Positions 22,600 to 34,040 of a stretch of 64,000 nt of DNA are shown in pieces. The notes under the pieces were generated by a model. That model was not told the DNA's origin, did no database searches, and was given only the letters and a program-made list of their open reading frames with translations. The number at the start of each line of letters is the position of its first letter. The stretch's first letter is position 1. Location of the stretch: positions 5,072,633 to 5,136,632 of the forward strand of contig CM055753.1 in assembly GCA_029465975.1 (NCBI GenBank). The letters run 5' to 3'. This DNA comes from Dallia pectoralis (lineage: Eukaryota > Chordata > Actinopteri > Esociformes > Umbridae). A program made the position numbers and the translations under genes.

Positions 22600-25180
22600 T
22601 GTATACATCGAAACGTCAGGCAACGTTATATGAAACAGTATGTTTAGCCCTTTATATATTGACATTAATATAAAAACATAGTGCATTTGTATTACCTTTG
22701 CCTATTGACAACAGCCTGCTTGTGTTTTTCCTTTTCCAGTAATCTTGATACATATTTTGTTATTGTTCGTCGTTAAACCTAGAGTAAGTCATATTTATAT
22801 ATTGTTCAACGCTCAGCTTTAGGTGCATTGGATGCGAAATGAGCATAAAGCTTAGCATGTTTTCTGTCAGGGGTGACTAGACTGTCAGACAAGGCCTCGG
22901 TTACGACCACTGCATTGGAGTGGAAGGGGAAGTTGAGTGTGCAACAGCGACCTCAGCCGCGCGCGGGTGGGTAATAGCACCGGATGCATCCGCTGCGAAA
23001 AACAGTCCGAACACAAAAGAGGGGAAACGGTTTATGGGGATATTTAGATCCTCAAGACAAGCTGTTATCTGCGGGGAAAGAAATAAGTGAATAGCCCCTG
23101 CGGTAAACTGGGTCCGTGTTATAATCACCCTGGTTTGGTTTACTGCCTTAAAGTGCTATTGCATTCCCTTCTTCTTTTTTCTTTTGAAGGAGCTTGTCTG
23201 TGCTTGTGTTTTAGTGCGCGTAGCCCTTCCTTATCGACCTTTTTTGTGCTATTGTCTCAAATACGTTTCCCTTCAGTTTAGGCTATATTCTATACAGTGT
23301 AGCCTATGTTCCACATAAACTATTCCTATCCGTCCTATTGGTTTGTGTCATCCCATTTTTTTTATTCAGTACATATATATATGCTGGGGGTATTGGCCTA
23401 GTTTTCAGTTTTTGTACTTGTAATTAATAGAACACGTATTCTGAGCTGTTCTTCAAAGCTATGGCCAAGGTTCCTTTGTTACCTTTGTGTTACATTTTTT
23501 CTCGTATGTTTACGGACCAGATATTTTCATATTATCCCGTACATGTTCATCTACGCTATTCCCTGCATGGTTGAAAACAAGTATTTTAATGATATTGCTT
23601 TTCCATGGGAAATATATATTGTAAATGAAAACTATTTCCAGCGTTGTTGATTTGGGTTATGAAAATGTGTTTAATTTCAGTTTTTTAAATTTATTTAAAA
23701 ATTGTATGCGTGTTTGAATAAAATAACTAAAGAACCCAGTAGATAAACGATTAAATCTATCACTTGTTATTGCATGATTTTCATATCAACGACCTCCATG
23801 CAACCTCCAAAACGATGTTGCCATTGAAAATGTGTTTTCTTCAGCCGACAGTGCTGGTGTTTTAAATTGTGCTGAAGGTTAATTCAAATAGTGGGTTATT
23901 ATAAGGTACAATTAATTCTAGTCAAGTATAGAATAATAGGCCCTACTTCTAATTAATATTGGCATAATATATAGCCTAAAATGTCAAGTTCTGATGAGAC
24001 AATATTTGTAATTTAAAATGTACTTGAAAAATATCCAGCTTATCTCGTAGGACCAGCTAATGCTACTACGAATATAACTCTAATTTTTATAAATGCCTTC
24101 AGAAAATATATCTTACGCTAGTAAATTGTTAAATTTTCTGAAATAAAATCGTAGGTTGCAGTTTGTACTCCCGCACTGTTTTTGTGATATTATAAAATAA
24201 CTGGAATTAACCATGTAATATTTGTTATAGGCCTAATGACATATTGACATATATGACATACGTTCAGCACAATAACCTATAGGCTATGGAATTTTTTTGG
24301 CTGTAACTAAGTTATACGAAACACAGACATTGCCATATTATATAATAATGTATGTGAAAACATAATATGCTTTCTTAATTTCAGTTTTTAGTTTCTCCCC
24401 ATTAACCGATATATTAACAGAGGATTTAACATATTAATCTAGCTCGACCTTATTCTTAGCAGGCTTTGTAGTATTGTTCTTTGATCTCATAATATATGTT
24501 CATTTTTGGTATTGAATTATACCAAACTAATATGATCTAATACAATGAATAACATGATGTAGGCTTAAAACAACAATCTAGGCTTATTTTAATGAGCTGT
24601 GCTCGTAAAGACTTTTTCTTTTGGAATGTTCTATATGTTCTGCCACAGTTGTTTTTTAAGAGATAATTTCTGATAATGAAAATATAAAGGTTTTAAGGTT
24701 TCGAGAGAAAATGAAAGAGATCACATACTAGGATAAAAAGCTACCTACAGCATTGGTTTGAAGGAGGAATATCTGAATAATTTACGTTCCTTGGCGCCAT
24801 AGAAAGAATGCAGCTTATGACATTTGTTTTCGTTTATACGCCCCCTATTCGTAGACGTAATTTTGGTTAAATTCAGCGCCTGTATGTTCTGTTGTGAGTG
24901 TTATCGGTGGTGCCTATGACCCTATAACATACGTGTACATTCCCTCGTTAAAACGTTTTGCCTCATTTGGGAGGATTGTTTTGGGGGAATTTACTGAGCT
25001 ATACTGCTCGGGACATAATCCCAATGGTTGTTTTTTCAGATATTATTTCCCATGCATTTATATCCCAAGTTATCGTATAAAATAATAATATTTTGGCACC
25101 TAGAAGTTGTAACGTTTTAAGACGAAGACCTGTGAGCACATAATAGCCAAGGCGATTGATTTATCCTTTATTGTTCAGCC
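22600..25180. other. mir-196 to hoxa9 spacer: no gene seen
   Basis: AT-rich except for a GC-richer block at about 22880-23100, which includes GCCGCGCGCGGG-type sequence and ACGGTTTATGGGGA (TTTATGG 23031-23037), and a smaller one at about 24790-24970. No coding frame, repeat or RNA recognised. Confidence 0.5.
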
Positions 25181-25184
25181 TTTA

Positions 25185-25410
25185 TGATCACGTGCGCGAG
25201 TCACCCAATCGAAGCGCAGTCCTGCATCCTAACTATTAGTCGACTGTGATTCTTTGTGGTGCCAAGTTGCTACTTGATTTCTTGAGATAATTTTGTGAGA
25301 GTGGTTTTTAGTGCATGTGTGTATGTGTGTGTGTGTGTGTGGTGTGTGTGGCGCGATTGTTTTTGCATGTATCTGTGTATGTGTGTGTACACGTGAAAGT
25401 CTATTTTGCC
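25185..25410 (+). promoter_or_regulatory. hoxa9: hoxa9 proximal promoter / 5'UTR
   Basis: GATCACGTGC (CACGTG 25189-25194) is followed after exactly 10 bases by CCAAT (25205-25209). This is the reverse-complement arrangement of the pairs at hoxa4 and hoxa3. A (GT)n tract (about 25318-25351) sits in the probable 5'UTR and includes several upstream ATGs. Confidence 0.6.
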
Positions 25411-25969
25411 ATGTCTACATCTGGAACGTTGACTAGTTACTACGTCGACTCTCTCATCTTGCCGGAGAGTGAGGAACTCTCGGCGCCCAGATACCCCTCT
25501 GGTCCGGGGGGGCTACAGCACGCGAGACAGCCCACCTCGCTCAGTGAACACGCCGAGCTTGGGCCCTGTACTTTCCCGACAAAAGCCCCTGTGTTTAGTC
25601 CGTCCTGGGGCCATGTACCGACCCAGTTTCCAGGCGCAGTATCGTCGGTGTACAACCACCCGTATGGGCATCATCAAGGCTCGGGTCCAGTTGACGTGGA
25701 GGGCCGCTACATGCAGTCCTGGCTGCTGGAGCCCATGTCCGGGTCCTTGCCGTTGACCGGATTACCTGCGAGTCATCACTACGGGATCAAACCGGATAGT
25801 GTTGGTGCGCGAGCGGACAGTGCGCTGGCCGGATCCCACACTGCCCTTCTCCTTTCGGATTTCCCCAATGGAACCGTGACAACGGCGTCCCCGGTTGAAA
25901 AAGACACGCTGCCCAGGCAGACCGGCGACATAAAAGTGGATATCGAGGAGAAACCATTCCTCGATCCAA
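25411..25969 (+). CDS. hoxa9: hoxa9, coding exon 1
   Basis: Encodes residues 1-186 plus one base of codon 187. The start MSTSGTLTSYYVDSLI is the Hox9 N-terminal signature. An in-frame ATG at 25315 precedes it, but that stretch is translated microsatellite (VCVCVCV), so 25411 is chosen. Further group-9 landmarks are HAELGPCTFPTKAPVFSPSW, VEGRYMQSWLLEPM (about residues 92-105) and HYGIKPD. The exon ends GATCCAA|GTAAGT, a near-perfect donor, and phase 1 joins exon 2 as DPNNPVSNWLHA. The full protein is 267 aa. It is a nuclear transcription factor that partners with PBX and MEIS. Confidence 0.97.
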
Positions 25970-26314
25970 GTAAGTGCTGCCGCTATTTTCTATAAAACTG
26001 CTTGGATACAGGTACATGTGAGTGGAGGTAAAGCTTGTTAAAAACAGTGCATTCGGAGTGTATCATTCTGTACTTGGTCGTAGGCTATGTCTCCCCTTCG
26101 TTTCCCAACTCAGATGCTACGGTTTCATATATTAAACAGGAGGGGGAGCCAGGTATGTGAGTGCAAGTCTTTGGAAAGCATTTCGATTTGTGTACTATAC
26201 ATGTTATACATGCGGAGGTGCAGGCGTCAGTCTCGACTTGTGTGTCATATCATTTGTTTTTATCTGGGCAATAATGCACGCTTACACTCGTCTCGTCCTG
26301 CACTCACTCTCCAG
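25970..26314 (+). other. hoxa9: hoxa9 intron
   Basis: 345 bp, GTAAGT...CTCTCCAG, the shortest intron in the window. No gene inside. Confidence 0.92.
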
Positions 26315-26559
26315 ATAACCCGGTGTCCAACTGGCTACACGCGAGTGCCACCAGAAAAAAGCGATGTCCATACACCAAGCACCAGATCCTCGAGCTGGAG
26401 AAAGAGTTCCTCTTTAACACATACCTCACGCGGGACCGTAGGTACGAGGTGGCGAGGCAGCTCAGCCTTACCGAGAGACAGGTCAAAATCTGGTTTCAGA
26501 ACCGCAGAATGAAGATGAAGAAATTCAATAAAGATGGTGGACCAAAAGATAATTCATAG
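26315..26559 (+). CDS. hoxa9: hoxa9, coding exon 2 (homeobox)
   Basis: Encodes residues 188-267 and TAG. NPVSNWLHA carries the PBX-contacting Trp (W193). The homeodomain is 199-258 (TRKKRCPYTKHQ to MKMKKFN), with helix 3 KIWFQNRRMKMKK, and the short tail is KDGGPKDNS. It is intact and typical of group 9. Confidence 0.97.
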
Positions 26560-27350
26560 GTATATTTGATATCCGAAATAAGAGAGACATGGGCTCTAAA
26601 GGGCATTTTTCCCTGATGGACGTTATTCGTTAAAGCCGTTGTCATGTTGTTTTATCCATAACCAAACTGTTACGTCTTGCAAAAGCATGTCCGGCTCTAT
26701 TCGTCGGTTTGATGCAACTACCTTTATATTGCACAATTTAACAGTGTATTATTCTTTGATATTGTTATTATTAGGATGTTAATTAATGGAAACCACTGTT
26801 AGCGCCGCTGTGTGACACTTGTATTACTATAGACCTGTTTTCTGTGCTGGTTAGTGTATGTTTGTATAGTTGTGTGCGTTCTCTGGTTTGTATAGATGTT
26901 CGTGTATTTCAGGTCAATATAATTTCATTTTTAATACAACCTAGTTTACCCCCTTTGAGTTATAATCTAACATCGGATCGCTATAGCTAATGTCATTGTA
27001 GCATTTTGAAGTTGGTATGATGAACATTGAACGCCTCTATAGACTTATTGATACTATTAGGCTATTAACAATGATATTGTTTGGACTACCTTGACGTCAC
27101 TCAACTACCTATAATTGCAAGAACCTTATTTCACTCTTATACGTGGCATTTCTTTCTGTACAGAGTAATCTATATCTGAATTTCAGGGAGTAACATTTGA
27201 GAGGACATATCAGCTAGAAGAAGCCAGAGAAAATAAATAACACTGTAGGCTACATAATGAATACCTCATGGTCGGGAGACCGTTCAGAGTTTTGGTTCTC
27301 ATATGTGATTTGTACTTTATTTACTGAATAAAGCAAATTGTATCTGCGAA
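26560..27350 (+). other. hoxa9: hoxa9 3'UTR with three miR-196 seed sites
   Basis: Ends near AATAAA at 27327-27332. It contains ACTACCT at 26717-26723 and 27085-27091 (7mer sites) and ACTACCTA at 27104-27111 (8mer) for miR-196. Three sites in under 800 bases is far above the roughly one per 16 kb expected by chance for a 7-mer. Confidence 0.7.
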
Positions 27351-28319
27351 TGCAGCCTCAATGAATTTCATGGATTTCTTGTGCATTTGGATTTCACGGT
27401 AGTCGTTGTAAGACGATAGAGCGCATTAAAATGACATACATCATACACATTGAAAGATATTGTAGGCCCCAATAAATACACTATTGTGTATTTCCCCCAT
27501 TGACCCCTGCATTAATGGCCATGTAAAACCAGGTTGTGTACGTGTACCCCAAAAGTGTTGCACCTGCAACCCCAAAAGGTGTAATTTATGGGATTTTCCA
27601 TTGAATATTTAAAAAAAACTTTTTTTCTTTCACACCTCTTAAAATAATTCACACGATTTAGTTTTTCTTCAACGAACACACACAAGTTTGTCTGTCAAAT
27701 GTTTCTGGATTCCGGACAAACAGGCAATAATGATGCGTCGCTGAGCGCTTTGGCAGAGGATGTTGTTAGCTGTATACAGCCATTAAATACAATTACCGCT
27801 ATAACCGTTTATGGGGTGCAAAGCGCTGCAAGGTGAGAGGACACGACAAGAAAAAATATGCTGAAGGCTTCGACAGCTGAGAACCTGTAATAATGTAGAC
27901 TTGCATATGTATTTTTCAGGTTGGCTTATGCCAGCAAGCACAGTAAATATTACATATTATATATATATATTACATAACATTTGCAATTTCTATGGGCGAC
28001 TAACCCAATTGTAAAACTGGAAAAACTGTTTAGACCAAACATGGCCGCAATGCTTTTCGACTTTGAGCATGAGCTGTGTATTTTGATTTAAATATTGAAC
28101 GATAGACATTCTTAATATTTAGAATCATTCAATATGTTGCTTAAATATATTTTGGAACAAGATGCAAGATGAGGTGGGAACTAGGCCTATATATCTACAT
28201 AACCTGTGTTTTATAAACCAACACCATTTGATTCAAAACTACTAACACACTAATAGATTTGGTTTTATTGAAAATAGCTGTTGTATTGAGCCGTATAGTA
28301 GTGTTGTGACGCGCTAGTT
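27351..28319. other. hoxa9-hoxa7 spacer, first part: no gene seen
   Basis: AT-rich, with one GC-richer patch at about 27715-27840 that includes CCGTTTATGGGG (TTTATGG 27808-27814) and a possible donor AAG|GTGAGA (GT at 27833). Possible regulatory block or non-coding exon. No open frame. Confidence 0.45.
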
Positions 28320-28690
28320 CTCGAGGACGCAGATGGACTCCAAACTTCAAAGGCTCGGCCAGAGACAGAGCAATAAAACGCCTGGTCTGCTATACTGTCT
28401 GGCATTCCACTTTTAATGGCTTTATGGCAGTCCAGACACAATTAGGCCGTTTCCAGAACTCGGCACCCATTTGTTTTTTCTCTTTCTGTGAGACTGCAGT
28501 GTGGACAAAAGGGCTTGCGGAAATGATCAGCTTTATTGGCGTCTCCCGTGACTGTTGCTCGCAGGACTCATGGTCATCTCGGGCGTCCCTTTGTTTGTAC
28601 CTGGCCTGGGAAAGGTTCTCTATCAGCTCCTCTAATGGTAGCCAGTGTTCTGTTCACGAGCATGGAGGAAGAGAAAGGGCAATAAAGCAA
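28320..28690. promoter_or_regulatory. Candidate hoxa9-hoxa7 enhancer with CDX-type boxes
   Basis: A GC-richer block with four spaced AT boxes: CAATAAAA at 28371, GCTTTATGGCAG at 28419-28430, GCTTTATTGGC at 28530-28540 and CAATAAAG at 28680-28687. These fit the CDX / posterior Hox consensus (TTTAT G/T). CDX factors are known regulators of the central Hox genes. The 89-codon open frame across it has no recognisable domain. Confidence 0.45.
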
Positions 28691-29053
28691 TAGCATTATG
28701 AGGCAAGACCAGGACTCAGTATATGAGACCGACATTCAGATTTTCAGATAGCCAATAGTCTACTCTTATTATCCTTACACCTCCAAATGTGCGTTCCATG
28801 TTAGAGTAGCCTACTAGCCTATATCTCAGTCTCTGGGTGCCACAAACATTCATCGCACCCATATGTGATTTCCCCTAGTCATTTGGTCATAATGGGGCGT
28901 GGATGGCTTTGCAGTTAAGCACAAATGTCTGTGCGCATTGCACCTATTCCAACCTGCCAATACGTGTTGTGACCAGACGATGGCGTTTATGTTCCATAAC
29001 ACGAATAAGAACGGCCTCACTAGAATCACGATCAGGTTTATTCGTCAAGTATG

Positions 29054-29173
<120 letters not shown>

Positions 29174-29328
29174 TAATATTTTTTTGACCACTGCTGCAGC
29201 ATTTTGAACACAGCTTTTAAGACGTACACAAATAGCTCAAATGGAGCAAAACACACAACACGAACAGTCAAGAGACCCTGTCTATAGCATATGTACTGGG
29301 TATATAGAATGTGTCGTATCTGAATAGT

Positions 29329-29448
29329 GCAAAGGAGCAATGTCTAGATGTGTGAACCGATTGCAGACAAAAGAGCAATGTCTAGGTTCAAGTAGAAAAA
29401 TGTGCAAAAGAGCAACATCTAGTTGTGCAAAAGAAGAGCCATGTCCAG
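29329..29448. repeat. Four degenerate copies of a 20-22 bp motif
   Basis: Motif GCAAAAGAGCAATGTCTAG occurs with small changes at 29329-29350, 29366-29386, 29404-29422 and 29427-29448. The spacing is irregular. It looks like an old minisatellite next to the (AC)n tract. Confidence 0.75.
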
Positions 29449-30719
29449 TCATTGTACAGATGTCTATTGTTTGTCCACCGAACAAACCCTGCGTTGGTTT
29501 ACCAATCCAATTCTAATACCGCAAATAATACACCGAGATCTCAATAAAATTTAGCAATGTACACGTGTTTAGGCATATCGGCACATCTGCTTGCATTTTA
29601 CTCAGCTGTTTGACATTATACGATGCTTTATAAAAATAACCTTGTAAAAATAGACTAAGTAGGCATCGTTAAGCTTAGTAAAGTTACGAACAGCCTTTTG
29701 AACACGTGTAAATATGTTTTTGCTTCTATAGAAACTCAATATTGACCTCAAACCTGCAAACGAGCATTAAGTTCGACGAAACAACCACGAATGGTTTTGA
29801 AAAATCGTCTTGTGAAATGAATTTAAAAGACAGAAAATTACGAGAGGTGGCATCCATTTTACTAGGCAATTATTGTGCAGAATTAGGTGGTCTTTGAAGA
29901 AAACAGGTCTTTAGCGGGCCTATATTACTGATAGAATGTGTTCAATTTAATGTCAGGCCTATAAAAATACAAAGCACAGGTACAAATCTTAAGTAATTAT
30001 ATAAAATATTATTACTAAACTTTGCATATGGCAAGTATATACTAATCTTACTTATTGACATACTTATTATCCTCTTTCTGAAGTAGCAATGTGTCTTCAA
30101 CATCCTCTACGCAAACATGTTGTTAAAATAATACAGGATATCCTATAACATCAAACATGTTTTAGAAATGTAAAACATAATTTTTGATTTCTAGAATTAA
30201 TTAGCTTGCATGCTCAGTAACTCCGCATACATGGATATAATTTTTAACACTGGAATGTGAATAATAGACTACATTCATGTTGTCAAAATGTTGCTTTCGA
30301 ATTACATTTTCTAAGTCGGCCTAGTGCCAGAAAGCAAAAAACATATACAGGGACTTCTATAACGTCTATATGAAATTTAATTCCAAACCGAAAACAAAAA
30401 GTTCACGTGAATTTTCATTCCTAGTGAATGCCTGTATAACTGTCAACATATTCTCATTCTGAAATATGTACATGTTCTTTATGAAAAAGTTTGTTATTTA
30501 ATTTAAATTGGTAGTAGGCCATTGTAAACTTGTAGGCATGTTTCAGACACATTCAGACTGCATTTTTACTGGATCACTTTAAGATAAAAAAACAACTATT
30601 GGTCATTCTGATATATTTTTTGTATGTTTAATAAATATGAAAGTTTATTTAGTGAAACATCTTTAACATGTGTTTAGATTTTTTTATTGTTATGTAAGCC
30701 TTCTTTTGGCCTTGTGATG

Positions 30720-30960
30720 CTTCTTCTAATCACGTGGGACTGGCTGATTGGATGGTACAGAGCCCAGCCTCTTTCAGATGACTGGTGACAAATCTTTACA
30801 ATCAGAATAACTTTTAAACTTCACAAAGCTGGACAAAAATTCCATCCAAATTGAACAGTCTTACATTCCAGCCATTGTCTTCAGATAGCACTTACAAAAC
30901 TGTACGGGCATTATAATCATCTTCAGAGAGTTATTTTAACCACAAAGGTGGACGTATAAT
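30720..30960. promoter_or_regulatory. Orphan E-box/CCAAT block upstream of hoxa7
   Basis: TCACGTGG (CACGTG 30732-30737) is followed after 10 bases by ATTGG (30748-30752), about 0.9 kb upstream of the hoxa7 promoter's own pair. The spacing is like that of the Hox promoters but the CCAAT orientation is flipped. It could be an upstream hoxa7 promoter or a remnant. Confidence 0.35.
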
Positions 30961-31620
30961 CATTTAAACAGGGAAATCAGGTTTTCGACTGTACTGAGAC
31001 TATAGGAAAAATGCATGTATTGGAATTTACCTTTACTTGTATTAAGGTTACTTGATACCCAATGTGTACGTTCTTTTCATAATTTGCTTAATCTTGTTAT
31101 AGGTTATGGATGTCAATGTAGCTAATTATAAAATATTTAACTCCTAGTATTTTAAGCACAAGTAATTTGATCATATCTTTCTTATTTCTTTACGAAAAAT
31201 AGTAGGCTATATCAAAACATGGTTACAAAAGTAAATGGCAGTACAAAACTAAACACTATAAATCTTTGCGGCCTACGATCTCAAATGTATCGATAATCCG
31301 TTTTCATCAATTTACTTATACTGTCATTAGGCTATACATTTTACAAAACTTTTTATAAGCTTCTATGATCATGTTCTACGCAACCATTTGGAGGTTTTCA
31401 TAATAAACCAACATTATAACTGGGTTAAACGATGAAAGGCCAAGGTTTATACTGAGTATTTAGTCTTCACTCTCGTGTTGTTGTGTGATTGTGTATGACT
31501 TAATTTTCTGTTTTTTCACAGCGTTTATGTATGTGTGGGTCTCAACAACAGATGGACTTTGTGTGTGTGTGTGTGTGTGTTTGTGTTGATCTTTCTTTGC
31601 AGTCTCTGCTCCATAATGAA
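30961..31620. other. hoxa9-hoxa7 spacer, last part: no gene seen
   Basis: AT-rich, with a short (GT)n tract at 31561-31580. Nothing else recognised. Confidence 0.5.
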
Positions 31621-31635
31621 ATTTCTGGCCCCACT

Positions 31636-31799
31636 GGTGATTGGCTACGACGGTCACAAGTCTAGATCACGTGGTGAGTTCTTTGGTCCTGGGGAAAATG
31701 GGGTTTGGGTGTAAATCTGGGGTGTATTGCTGTCATATATCACGCTACCTCGTAAAAACGACACTGAAGATTCTTGCCTAACAAATCACTGAGAAAAAA
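31636..31799 (+). promoter_or_regulatory. hoxa7: hoxa7 proximal promoter / 5'UTR
   Basis: GTGATTGGC (inverted CCAAT, ATTGG 31640-31644) and GATCACGTGG (CACGTG 31668-31673) are separated by 23 bases, about two helical turns. The start codon follows 127 bp after the E-box. Confidence 0.55.
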
Positions 31800-32169
31800 A
31801 TGAGTTCTTATTATGTGGATGGTGTTTTTAGCAAATACACGGCAAGCGGTTCTTTCTTCCCAAACGCAGACCGCGGTTCGTCCTCACGTGGACCTGATGG
31901 AGATGGACCCATATCGGCTCACTGCGTCGCGCTCCCGGCCTTTCCATCATCCCTGTCCGGAGTGTACAGCGGCAACAATGCTATCTTCCAGAGACAGCCG
32001 ATGTTTCCCCCTGGTTTTAGCCAGGCGCCGGACGGACCCAGGCTGCAGCACTGTAATTCTCTCAACCAAAGCCGTCTGTTCGGAGACAGCTGCGTCCAGC
32101 CGGGGCCCGGGCCCCTAACCTCACAAACGGACAAACATTACCGGATGTACCCCTGGATGAGAACATCAG
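31800..32169 (+). CDS. hoxa7: hoxa7, coding exon 1
   Basis: Encodes residues 1-123 plus one base. The start MSSYYVDGVFSKYTASGSFF is the Hox7 N-terminus (MSSxYYVNxLFSKYxxG). The middle is diverged and Pro/Ser-rich. The PBX-binding hexapeptide core YPWM is at 117-120 (MYPWMRTS). The exon ends TCAG|GTATGA, and phase 1 joins exon 2 as TSDPNRKRGRQTY. The full protein is 252 aa. Several teleosts, zebrafish among them, are known to lack hoxa7 in HoxAa, so retention here is informative. The open frame reads past the splice site to 32270; that extension is intron. Confidence 0.95.
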
Positions 32170-33014
32170 GTATGATCGAACATGTGTTCTACATAAAGTA
32201 CTACTCTGGCAGAGCTCCGTTATTAATTCAACACAGATTCAAAACCATGGGATACTTAGCATTGTCTTAATGGCGCAATTCATTCCGTGAAGCCATTGGT
32301 ATTGCACTGAAAGAATCGTAAAACTTTTACTGCGCAAGTAATGACTTCTGTGACCATATTCATTCATTATTCCTCCACGTCTGTAGCCTAGTGTTCATGG
32401 CGCAGAGACTTTGCCCCTGGGTTTTTTGTGACTGCTTTCTAATAGCTAATTCCCCCTTTGTGGCAGTAAAATACCAGACTATATGTTGTAGGGTAAATCA
32501 GTGTTTGTGTGCCCGTGTGCTCTGCAGTTTGCCCTTATGAGTGGGCTCAGAATGGCAGCTGTGATTACCATCATCAGTGTTAAAATCCTATGTGTACACC
32601 GGTATATAACCTATAGTGATGGTTGTAAATAATGTCACTAGTTCTAGCAGTAGTAATTGTTTATGTATGTATGAATCGACCAGCATGGTGCACCAATAAG
32701 GGTTTCTAAAATGTTAAGGAATGCCACGCAATAATTACCGCTAGAATATATTTTATTTGTAAGAACATTCCCGGAAATAATGAGGTTGATGTGTCCAATC
32801 TACACTAGAACTGACTAGCCTACATATAGAGAGATGCATTAACACGTTTTTTTATTTCAACAGGAAAATACACATTCATTAAAATAAACTGTTGTTATTA
32901 TTACATCAGAACATGCATCGTGTATCATTTTACACAGAGAATGAATTTTCATGTTTTTATTCGTTAACATAGAGCAAATGAAATATGCATTATTTAAACC
33001 TTTGTCCCTTGCAG
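32170..33014 (+). other. hoxa7: hoxa7 intron
   Basis: 845 bp, GTATGA...CCCTTGCAG. No gene inside. Confidence 0.9.
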
Positions 33015-33403
33015 ATCCGAACCGAAAGCGTGGACGTCAGACCTACTCCCGGTACCAGACGTTGGAGCTGGAGAAAGAATTCCACTTCAACCGGTACCTA
33101 ACCCGCCGGAGGCGCGTGGAGATTGCCCAAGCGCTATGCCTCACTGAACGCCAGATCAAAATCTGGTTCCAGAACCGCAGGATGAAGTGGAAGAAAGATC
33201 AGAAGGACGAGTCCTGCAGCTCGACCCTCGGTGCCACCAGGGAGGTCGCGAATGACAACGGTGATGGTGATCTGCTATCCAACCCAAGGTCCAAAGCCGA
33301 AGAACCAGAGCGAGGAGTCCCGTCCGCCCATGTGGCGTCAGAAACCCCTACTAGAGAAAAAGATGGAGACGTAAAAGCTATTAATAAAAGGAACAGTACA
33401 TGA
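33015..33403 (+). CDS. hoxa7: hoxa7, coding exon 2 (homeobox)
   Basis: Encodes residues 125-252 and TGA. The Antennapedia-class homeodomain is 127-186 (RKRGRQTYSRYQ to KWKKDQ), with helix 3 KIWFQNRRMKWKK. Substitutions relative to the usual group-7 sequence are Ser for Thr at position 9, VEIAQ for IEIAH, and DQ at the end. The 66-residue tail (KDESCSSTLG...INKRNST) lacks the run of acidic residues that ends tetrapod HOXA7, so the C-terminus is strongly diverged. Reading frame, donor/acceptor and helix 3 are intact, so the gene is probably functional. Confidence 0.95.
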
Positions 33404-34040
33404 ATGTTTGTATATATCAATAAGGAATTGTTAATATAACTGTTTCCGAATGGATACACTCTATTCGATAGTGTTATTCAAAACGTGAGGGGGCTGAAAT
33501 TCGGAAACACTTTGAGTAGCATGAAAACATGGCTACCTGATAAAAAACATGTTATAACCTACCTAAACAGTATTGTTATTGATGATATTTTGCTATTTAA
33601 ATGGGGGGGGGGAAGAGTCTTCAACCTATGTACATGTTATTTGCGTATACTATTTAATGTTATTCGTTGAAGAATATGAAATATTTTACTACTGAAACTA
33701 CATTCCTGAACAGAGAACTACCTAGCGCGATTGTTGCATCCAAGAAACGTGCTTTTCAAATTATTTCTAGAAACCTTTTTCGCACTCTGTCTTGATTATG
33801 AAGGAAAAATAAATGCAAGTTAGTTAAGTGACGTTTATAAGTTAGTAAAGTATCACAAGCAATTGCGGCTTTATTGTGTTACTCTCCCATACTGTATACC
33901 TGCCTATATATTGCGACAACGTCTTTGCTTGCTTTCCGTATTCAATGTTAGATATTGTTAAGCTTGTATTTTGGGGAAAGATTGTAATGAATATTCGCAT
34001 GATTTCAAACGTGCAGTGTAATAAATAAATACAAATAATT
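33404..34040 (+). other. hoxa7: hoxa7 3'UTR with miR-196 seed sites
   Basis: Ends near AATAAATAAAT at 34020-34030. miR-196 seed matches are CTACCT at 33533-33538 (6mer), CTACCTA at 33559-33565 (7mer-A1) and ACTACCTA at 33717-33724 (8mer). HOXA7 is an established miR-196 target in mammals. A G tract lies near 33604-33612. Confidence 0.65.
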
